A stretch of 20,874 nucleotides of DNA from a virus. The notes below the pieces were generated by a model, which was not told the origin of the DNA, made no database searches, and was given only the letters and a program-made list of their open reading frames with translations. The DNA is taken from the IMG/VR virus record IMGVR_UViG_3300035703_000455, positions 1 to 20,874 of that record, one strand, 5' to 3'. The translations under genes were made by a program, and so were the position numbers. Shown here piece after piece: positions 15,893-20,874 of the stretch; position 1 is the stretch's first letter; every line of letters starts with the position of its first letter.

Positions 15893-18800
15893 ATGGCTGA
15901 CCAAAGAATTTCGGAACTTTTTGAAATTAGCAGCAGTGGCGTTGCGTCTAATGACGTGCTTCCCATTGTTGATACTAATGTCAGCCAGACCAAGAAGATT
16001 ACGGCCAAAAGTTTAGCAGAAGCTGGATTTCGCCTTGCTGATGATTCAACATTAAGTGGATCCAAACTTACTGCCACTGGCGTTACCAGCGATAAGCTCG
16101 CTGATGGTGCGGTTACAACAGCTAAAATTGCTGCCACTGGTGTTACTTCCGCAAAGATTGCCGATGGTGCAGTAGGAACAACACAGCTCGCTGCAACTGG
16201 TGTGACCACGGCAAAGATTGAAGATGGCGCTGTCACTTTTGCCAAGATTCAAGACATTGCCACAAACACGCTGCTTGGTCGTTCAACGGCTGGTTCTGGC
16301 GATGTAGAAAGTATTTCCTGCACTGCTGCAGGACGCGCTGTGATTGGCGCTGCTGACGCGGCTGCTCAACGCACTGCATTGGGCTTGGGCAATATTTCTC
16401 TTGCCACTGGCACATGGGCCAACGGTGCCACAGTGAGCGGCACCAACACTGGCGATCAGACCATCACGCTTTCTGGCGATGTCACTGGCACTGGCACTTC
16501 TGGCATCGCAGTGACAATTGCTACGGGCGCCGTTAGCACAGCGAAGATTGCTGACAGCGGCGTTACCACTGCAAAAATTGAAGATTCTGCCATCACTGGA
16601 GCAAAGATGGCAGATAATTCTGCGGCCATTGTTGCCACCACTGCTCCTTCTGCGAATGGTGATTATATTGGCCAACAATATTTAGACTCTGTTACAAATA
16701 TTGAATATACATGGACTGGAGAAGAATGGAGGCAGCAAGCGGGCCTCACTTCTCTCGCGGTGTCCCCTGATGCATTGTTCACTTATAGCACTGATTTGAC
16801 GGTAGCTTATACGGCTACTATTTCGGGGGCATTGAATACACAACCAGCAGCATGTTTCTTTGCAGGACCAGCGAGCGGATCTGATGCAGCTCCAGCATTT
16901 AGAGCAATTGTCACCACTGATCTGCCAACGGCTACTAATTCTACGCTTGGCATTGCACGTCCAGGAAGTGGTTTAACAATTAATGCAAACGGCATTATTG
17001 ACCATAGCAATACCACAACAAGCGGCTCTTATTACAAAGTAAATGTAGACACAAATGGTCACGTTACTGGCGGAAATACTGTTCTTGTTGCAGGAGACAT
17101 TCCAGCTTTAGACGCAAGCAAAATCACTACTGGCACTTTTGGCTCCACATTTATTGGCGACGATGCTATTGATGGAACCAAAATTGGAGACCGCGTGGTT
17201 TGCAACTTTGGCGAAACACGCCCAGCCGCTGGCGATTTTGTTGGGCAATTTTTCTATGATCCTATCAACAAAGACACTTATGTTTGGGACTCTAACGTTT
17301 GGCAAGAAATTTCTGTTACTGCTGGCGCTATTGTTTTAGCTGGTCTTTATAACGCAGGCACAAATAAAATTGTTTCACTAACTGGTGCTGGCGCTGCAGT
17401 TTCTGGTCTTACTGTTTCAGGCACTATTCCTGCTGCCAACAGTGGCAACTCTGGATATTATTTCCTTGTGAGCGCTAGCGGCACTGGCTCTGGCAACGCT
17501 CCTAACGTCACGCTTATTCCGCCTGATCTCATCGTTTCTGATGGCAGTGCATGGTATGAAGTGGATGTAAGCAGCTCCTATGTAAGTCAAAATGCTGCTT
17601 CTATTTCCTTTGCTCCTTCTGGGGATGTAAGCGCTACCACCGTCCAAGCCGCGATCCTGGAGGTGAGTAGTGAATGCAGAGATGCCACAAACATTAGCAG
17701 CGGCACGCTGGCTATCGCACGAGGCGGCACTGGTATTAATTCTTACACAAAGGGCGATCTGCTTGTTGGTTCCGGAACCACTCTTGTTAAGCTGCCAGTT
17801 GGCACGAACACCCACGTATTGGTAGCCGATTCGACGGCTGGTCCTGGCGTAAAATGGGCAGCAGCGACGAATGGCACGGTCACTACTGTCAGTGGCGTGT
17901 CGCCGTTGAGCGTTAGTAATCCAACCACCACTCCAACAATTTCCGTGGCGGCTGCTTCTACAAGCGCTGCTGGTGTTGTTCAGCTTACCAATAGCACGAG
18001 CACGACTAGTAGCACACTTGCCGCCACTGCTACGGCAGTAAAGAGTGCTTACGACCTTGCCAATGCTGCGTTGCCCAAGTCTGGCGGCACAATGACTGGC
18101 AACTTGCAGCTTAATAGTTCAAGCAGCGTTGTATTCCAAGGCACGTCTTTTAATACCACGCTTAATATTGTCAATCCTTCTGCTGCTCGTACAATTTCTC
18201 TTCCCAATGTGGGCGGAACTATTGTTACAACTAGTGGGACAAGCGTTGTAAGCAATGCAATGGTTGCAAGCGGAATAGATGGAAGAAAGGTTAGCTTTAC
18301 ATCCCAGAATAAATTACAATTGGATGGTGGGTTTAAAATCGGCAATACTGTATTTAACGGTGATGACGTAGCAATTGGCGTTAGCGCATTGGGTGGCGAC
18401 CAGCCAGGTTCTTCTCGAATTGCGATTGGATCCAGTGCACTGTACAACAGCAATGGCCTAGGTGATATTGCAATTGGTGGCAACGCTTTGTATAGTTGGG
18501 TCGTTGGATCCGGCGTCGATACTTCACATGTTGCAATTGGCTACACATCACTCTCATCTCTTCCATCCGGCGATGCAAACGTTGCCATTGGTGGATACAC
18601 ACTTTGGCAACTTACTAATGGCAGTTATAATACAGTCATTGGAGACAATGCGGAAAACTCAAAAACGTCTGGAAGCAATTGCATAACTATTGGGGCAAAT
18701 GCATCTGGCAGCACGGTAACAGTTAGCAACGAAATCACATTAGGCAATTCAAGCATTACAAGCCTGCGCTGTGCAGTGCAAACTATTTCTTCACTGTCCG

Positions 18801-19129
18801 ATGCTCGCGATAAAACTGACATCGACGATCTTGGTCTTGGTATTCACTTCATTGACAAGCTACGGCCAGTTAGTTTCACTTGGCAAACGCGAGAAGGCAT
18901 TGACACAAGAGATGGCACAAGGGATTGCGGCTTTTTGGCTCAAGATCTTCTCGAAGCACAGTCAGACGACGATGCAGAATTCTTAAATCTTGTATTGCAA
19001 GCCAATCCTGATAGACTTGAAGCCTCCTATGGGCGACTCATGCCAGTGGTTGTACAAGCTCTTAAAGACTTGTCTTCAGAGCTAAAAACAATCAAGCAAG
19101 AACTTGCTCAATTAAAAGGAGAAGCTTGA
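15893..19129 (+). CDS. Long tail fibre protein with S74 chaperone domain
   Basis: This 1078-aa protein is probably the main receptor-binding fibre. After a short N-terminal anchor (about 1-55) come decapeptide repeats (60-119 and 210-239). Then follow two related 'Y.GQ.Y.D ... Y.W....W' units (about 257-285 and 445-475), an ARGGTG..YTKGDLL repeat (about 607-625), and a phage tail-fibre repeat of PF03406 type (about 690-735, GVVQL then AYDLANAAL). Next is a YadA-like head (about 826-950) with VAIG/IAIG repeats. The C-terminus is a Peptidase_S74 intramolecular chaperone from S-D-A-R-D-K. The catalytic pair would be Ser969 and Lys974, spaced as in endosialidase. It ends in a short coiled coil (1056-1078). 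The chaperone should self-cleave near Ser969. Confidence 0.9.
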   Translation: MADQRISELFEISSSGVASNDVLPIVDTNVSQTKKITAKSLAEAGFRLADDSTLSGSKLTATGVTSDKLADGAVTTAKIAATGVTSAKIADGAVGTTQLAATGVTTAKIEDGAVTFAKIQDIATNTLLGRSTAGSGDVESISCTAAGRAVIGAADAAAQRTALGLGNISLATGTWANGATVSGTNTGDQTITLSGDVTGTGTSGIAVTIATGAVSTAKIADSGVTTAKIEDSAITGAKMADNSAAIVATTAPSANGDYIGQQYLDSVTNIEYTWTGEEWRQQAGLTSLAVSPDALFTYSTDLTVAYTATISGALNTQPAACFFAGPASGSDAAPAFRAIVTTDLPTATNSTLGIARPGSGLTINANGIIDHSNTTTSGSYYKVNVDTNGHVTGGNTVLVAGDIPALDASKITTGTFGSTFIGDDAIDGTKIGDRVVCNFGETRPAAGDFVGQFFYDPINKDTYVWDSNVWQEISVTAGAIVLAGLYNAGTNKIVSLTGAGAAVSGLTVSGTIPAANSGNSGYYFLVSASGTGSGNAPNVTLIPPDLIVSDGSAWYEVDVSSSYVSQNAASISFAPSGDVSATTVQAAILEVSSECRDATNISSGTLAIARGGTGINSYTKGDLLVGSGTTLVKLPVGTNTHVLVADSTAGPGVKWAAATNGTVTTVSGVSPLSVSNPTTTPTISVAAASTSAAGVVQLTNSTSTTSSTLAATATAVKSAYDLANAALPKSGGTMTGNLQLNSSSSVVFQGTSFNTTLNIVNPSAARTISLPNVGGTIVTTSGTSVVSNAMVASGIDGRKVSFTSQNKLQLDGGFKIGNTVFNGDDVAIGVSALGGDQPGSSRIAIGSSALYNSNGLGDIAIGGNALYSWVVGSGVDTSHVAIGYTSLSSLPSGDANVAIGGYTLWQLTNGSYNTVIGDNAENSKTSGSNCITIGANASGSTVTVSNEITLGNSSITSLRCAVQTISSLSDARDKTDIDDLGLGIHFIDKLRPVSFTWQTREGIDTRDGTRDCGFLAQDLLEAQSDDDAEFLNLVLQANPDRLEASYGRLMPVVVQALKDLSSELKTIKQELAQLKGEA
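16070..16249 (+). repeat. Six decapeptide repeats in fibre gene
   Basis: Residues 60-119 are six 10-residue units of type [AT]-x-[TD]-G-[AV]-[VT]-x-x-x-[KQ]-[IL], for example AATGVTSAKI and ADGAVGTTQL. The DNA copies are diverged, so the repeat is old or selected at protein level. This type of repeat is common in fibre stalks. Confidence 0.8.
16520..16609 (+). repeat. Three further decapeptide repeats in fibre gene
   Basis: Residues 210-239 read ATGAVSTAKI, ADSGVTTAKI and EDSAITGAKM, the same unit as the block at 16070. A stretch of about 90 residues with the 'NTGDQTITLSGDVTGTG' motif, common in phage fibres, separates the two blocks. Confidence 0.75.
18368..18750 (+). repeat. YadA-like head repeats in fibre gene
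   Basis: The fibre repeats short V/I-A-I-G units: VAIGVSAL, IAIGSSAL, IAIGGNAL, VAIGYTSL, VAIGGYTL, and less exact TVIG and ITIG copies. This is the pattern of left-handed beta-roll heads of trimeric adhesins, which occur in many tail fibres. It supports a trimeric fibre. Confidence 0.75.
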
Positions 19130-19131
19130 TA

Positions 19132-19188
19132 ATGACTATTGTTAGAATGCCAATTAATGATTGCTTGCAGGATAGGCCCCATCAATGA
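19132..19188 (+). CDS. Candidate 18-aa leader ORF coupled to the next gene
   Basis: AAGGAG (19116-19121) inside the end of the fibre gene is 10 nt from ATG 19132. The frame encodes MTIVRMPINDCLQDRPHQ and stops at TGA 19186-19188, which overlaps the ATG (19185) of the 194-aa gene as ATGA. It has the best SD in this part of the window, and the overlap is the one used by other genes here for coupling. It may be a translated leader or just chance. Confidence 0.4.
   Translation: MTIVRMPINDCLQDRPHQ
19143..19148 (+). promoter_or_regulatory. Putative -10 element before the 19185 gene
   Basis: TAGAAT, 36 nt before ATG 19185, is one of six similar hexamers in gaps of the tail and fibre region. It lies inside the candidate micro-ORF, so both roles cannot be judged from sequence alone. 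Confidence 0.25.
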
Positions 19189-19769
19189 TCTACCCCGCAT
19201 CGTACGATATTACTATCCTGCAAAACTCTACTTGGCGGGGCGTATTTCGCGCCACCGATGAACGCAGAGATATTGACAGTATTTCCGTGGTGTCCAGCGG
19301 AGCCACGTTTACTTCTGACTGCCATGGTTTAACTAGTGGCAATAAAGTGGTATTCACTGGAAGCGGAGATTTCCCTTGTGGGCTTAGTATTAATAGCGTT
19401 TATTACGTTATTAGCTCTGGGCTTACTACTAGCCAATTCAAGGTGTCGGCATCTAGCGGGGGGACAGAAGTTAGCGTGAGCGGCCCTGGAAGTGGAACGT
19501 TTTATGTGGCCAAGCCGTTGGTACTTTCTGGTTATGGTATTGACTCCGACATTAAAGGACTCACCGATAATACGCAAATAGGATACTTTGATTGCACTGT
19601 TACCGATGCATCAAATGGCGTGTTCACAGTAGAAATGCCTCCCGCCAGAAGCTCTGGGCTTACCCCTGGCCGCTATGGTTACGACGTGAGCCTTACCACC
19701 GCTGGTGGAGACCGTTACTATTGGCTCACTGGCGTAGCCACTGTCCAGCGCACGTACTCTCGCAATTAA
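19185..19769 (+). CDS. Fibre/baseplate-associated structural protein with inserted beta domain
   Basis: This 194-aa protein starts 'MIYPASYDITILQNSTWRG', a beta opening common in small phage tail-accessory proteins that bind fibres. Residues about 37-107 look like an inserted domain of the kind 'TFTSDCHGLTSGNKVVFTG' ... 'SVYYVISS' ... 'TSQFKVSASSGGTEV', which is common in phage tail proteins. The outer fold resumes at 'KPLVLSGYGIDSDIKG' and ends with 'GVATVQRTYSRN'. ATG 19185 is supported by the coupling overlap with the micro-ORF at 19132. The exact role is unknown. Confidence 0.6.
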   Translation: MIYPASYDITILQNSTWRGVFRATDERRDIDSISVVSSGATFTSDCHGLTSGNKVVFTGSGDFPCGLSINSVYYVISSGLTTSQFKVSASSGGTEVSVSGPGSGTFYVAKPLVLSGYGIDSDIKGLTDNTQIGYFDCTVTDASNGVFTVEMPPARSSGLTPGRYGYDVSLTTAGGDRYYWLTGVATVQRTYSRN

Positions 19770-19771
19770 TT

Positions 19772-19804
19772 GCTTTCTTTTTCATAGAATAAAGAAAAGC
19801 TTTT
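19772..19804 (+). terminator. Weak terminator-like A/T hairpin
   Basis: GCTTTCTTT (19772-19780) pairs with AAAGAAAAGC (19791-19800) with one bulge, followed by TTTT. The stem is AT-rich and weak. It overlaps the -10-like TAGAAT at 19785. It follows the 194-aa gene and could slow or end transcription, but support is low. Confidence 0.25.
19785..19790 (+). promoter_or_regulatory. Putative -10 element before the 19811 gene
   Basis: TAGAAT in TTCATAGAATAAAG lies 20 nt before ATG 19811. It has no clear -35 box and belongs to the recurrent gap motif seen at 4844 and 19143. Confidence 0.3.
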
Positions 19805-19810
19805 ATAGTT

Positions 19811-20059
19811 ATGGCACAGCGTATTATTGGCAGTGAAAGCTATGAAGGCGTGTTTGTTCGAGGTGATGCCAGTGGCAGCGCTGTGCCTATCACTGGCTCA
19901 TTGCGCATTCCTGAGCACGATTATATTGCTTTAGGATATGACGGCACTAAGCTTTCTTCCATTGCATATAAACTTGGTGGTGCAAGCGGAGAGACCGTCG
20001 CTTCATTGACGCTTACTTACGATGGAAGTGATAATTTAATTAGCGTAGCTAAAGCATAA
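19811..20059 (+). CDS. Small fibre-associated virion protein (82 aa)
   Basis: This small beta-rich protein sits between two fibre-region genes. The start is 'MAQRIIGSESYEGVFVRGD', followed by 'SGSAVPITGSLRIPEHDYIA' and a tail of strands with G-Y-D-G-T-K-L and YDGSDNLISVAKA. The latter pattern is frequent in small proteins next to phage fibre genes and may be a decoration or attachment protein. There is no SD; a -10-like hexamer precedes it. The function is not known. Confidence 0.6.
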   Translation: MAQRIIGSESYEGVFVRGDASGSAVPITGSLRIPEHDYIALGYDGTKLSSIAYKLGGASGETVASLTLTYDGSDNLISVAKA

Positions 20060-20061
20060 AC

Positions 20062-20100
20062 GGGGCTACAATAAGGCAAGAAAAGAATTGCTAAAGCCCC
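20062..20100 (+). promoter_or_regulatory. Leader hairpin abutting the second fibre start, with TACAAT
   Basis: GGGGCT (20062-20067) and AGCCCC (20095-20100) can pair across 27 nt, and an inner GCAA (20076-20079) with TTGC (20088-20091) could stack inside. The hairpin ends exactly before ATG 20101. It holds TACAAT (20067-20072), the -10-like hexamer of the gap set. It may affect start-codon access if transcribed from upstream. Confidence 0.35.
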
Positions 20101-20874
20101 ATGGCTAATGTTCAACTTGCCGTAGCAGGCGACGATACCACGCAAGTTATTTTGTCAGTGCCTGGTGTGCAAGGGCCTGCAGGAAGTAATCTTCCTGCTA
20201 GTGGTACGACGAATCAAATACTGTTTAAGCAAAGCAATACTGATTACGACACTGCATGGAGCTTTGTCACCAATGCGATGGTGGACAGCAGCGCCGCGAT
20301 TGCTGGCACCAAGATCAGCCCCAACTTCGGCAGCCAGAACGTCGTCACGACTGGCACTGCAACGGCTGCATCGTTCATCCCAACCAGCAGCAGCGTCCCT
20401 ACCAACGGCGTTTATCTACCTTCGGCAAACAACGTAGCCATCTCGACTAGTGGGACGCAGCGTGTCAACTTTGGCACCAGCGAAGTCGTATTCAACGAAA
20501 CAGGCGAGAACTACGACTTCAGGATTGAAAGCGATACTAATGCAAATATCTTTTTCGTTGATGCCTCCGCAAATGCGGTAGGGATTGGCACTACTTCGGT
20601 TACCAATCTTCTCCACCTTCGCAGCGATAGCGCCAGTGCTGTTGACCATCTTTACCTACAAAATCGCAATGGTGGATCTAACAGCGGCGCTCGAATTGCG
20701 TTTTCCAACGGCACCGTCGATTACGGCGACAACCGCTATGCGTACATTGGCGCAGTCAATACTGGGGCGTCTGAAAGCGGCAATGACCTTGTATTTGCTA
20801 CCAACGCAAACGGTGGCGCGGCCACTGAGAAAGCTCGCATCGACAGCTCCGGCAGGTTGTTAGTTGGCACGTCT
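20101..20874 (+). CDS. Second tail fibre protein, partial (runs off window end)
   Basis: The frame is open for 258 codons from ATG 20101 to the window end. It starts 'MANVQLAVAGDDTTQVILSV', then a short collagen-like 'GVQGPAGS'. Next come 'GTTNQILFKQSNTDYDTAW', and fibre-type motifs: 'NETGENYDFRIESDTNANI', V-G-I-G-T-T, and 'ARIDSSGRLLVGTS' at the cut. Fibres with this ending often carry an S74 chaperone domain next, so I expect one downstream, but it is not in view. From about 20270 codon use turns GC-rich (AGC, CCC, TTC, GTC), unlike the first 170 nt. The start lacks an SD and abuts a hairpin. Confidence 0.8.
   Translation, partial: MANVQLAVAGDDTTQVILSVPGVQGPAGSNLPASGTTNQILFKQSNTDYDTAWSFVTNAMVDSSAAIAGTKISPNFGSQNVVTTGTATAASFIPTSSSVPTNGVYLPSANNVAISTSGTQRVNFGTSEVVFNETGENYDFRIESDTNANIFFVDASANAVGIGTTSVTNLLHLRSDSASAVDHLYLQNRNGGSNSGARIAFSNGTVDYGDNRYAYIGAVNTGASESGNDLVFATNANGGAATEKARIDSSGRLLVGTS

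Noticed and set aside
15846-16016. 56-codon frame with GAGG 8 nt upstream, overlapping the fibre gene start
   Set aside because: Most of it lies inside the well-supported fibre frame, and the translation is Leu/Arg-rich without family features. The SD match is short.
1-20874. Host-type HIP1 palindromes (GCGATCGC) as a cyanobacterial signature
   Set aside because: I did not see any while reading, so they cannot support a cyanobacterial host; their lack is common in phages and does not exclude one.
1-20874. tRNA genes, CRISPR arrays, insertion sequences, attachment sites
   Set aside because: Nothing convincing was seen; the window is almost wholly covered by virion genes, with no gap above 80 nt.

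Overview
The window is a continuous, single-strand (+) virion-structure module of a long-tailed dsDNA phage, most likely a siphovirus. No sheath, baseplate-wedge or portal gene is visible. Every gene belongs to capsid, neck, tail tube, tail tip or fibres. There is no integrase, lysis, replication, tRNA, CRISPR or host gene. The host cannot be read directly. A cyanobacterial host is my best guess, because the tail-tip trio after the tape measure, the paired tube-like proteins and the small fibre-associated proteins resemble those I know from cyanophages, and because many genes lack a clear Shine-Dalgarno (SD) sequence. This is inference from remembered families, not a search.

Layout. (1) 1-2080, head and neck: an HK97-fold type major capsid protein behind a perfect AGGAGG, a 128-aa unknown protein, a DUF4054-like connector and a probable stopper. 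(2) 2131-3895: a probable major tail tube protein, a strong intrinsic terminator, tail-terminator-like and gpZ/gp10-like neck proteins, and an 85-aa unknown. (3) 3864-4840: the tail assembly chaperone pair, with a well-formed programmed -1 frameshift signal (SD, A AAA AAA, small hairpin) that fuses the second ORF to the first. (4) 4875-9422: a 1515-aa tape measure protein. (5) 9422-14457: four tightly coupled tail-tip genes (gpM-like, gpL-position, degenerate NlpC/P60-like gpK-position, and a 1244-aa gpJ-like hub with a coiled-coil insert). (6) 14493-15817: two neighbouring proteins sharing a tail-tube-like domain. (7) 15893 to the end: a 1078-aa fibre with decapeptide repeats, a YadA-like head and a C-terminal S74 intramolecular chaperone, then two small proteins and the start of a second fibre gene that runs off the window.

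How it works together: capsid and tube genes look tuned for high output (distinct codon use, good SDs, and a terminator-like hairpin after each). Chaperones and tape measure set tail assembly and length. The gpM/L/K/J-like cluster builds the tip, and the fibres bind the host. Genes from 4875 on are separated by short gaps, six of which hold a TA[G/C]AAT-like -10 hexamer. Downstream genes may therefore have their own weak promoters rather than depending only on readthrough.

No clearly new system stands out. The most interesting points are regulatory: the three-part frameshift signal, the terminator whose 3' arm is the next gene's SD, a terminator-like hairpin inside an early coding region, and short SD-bearing micro-ORFs in front of SD-poor genes.
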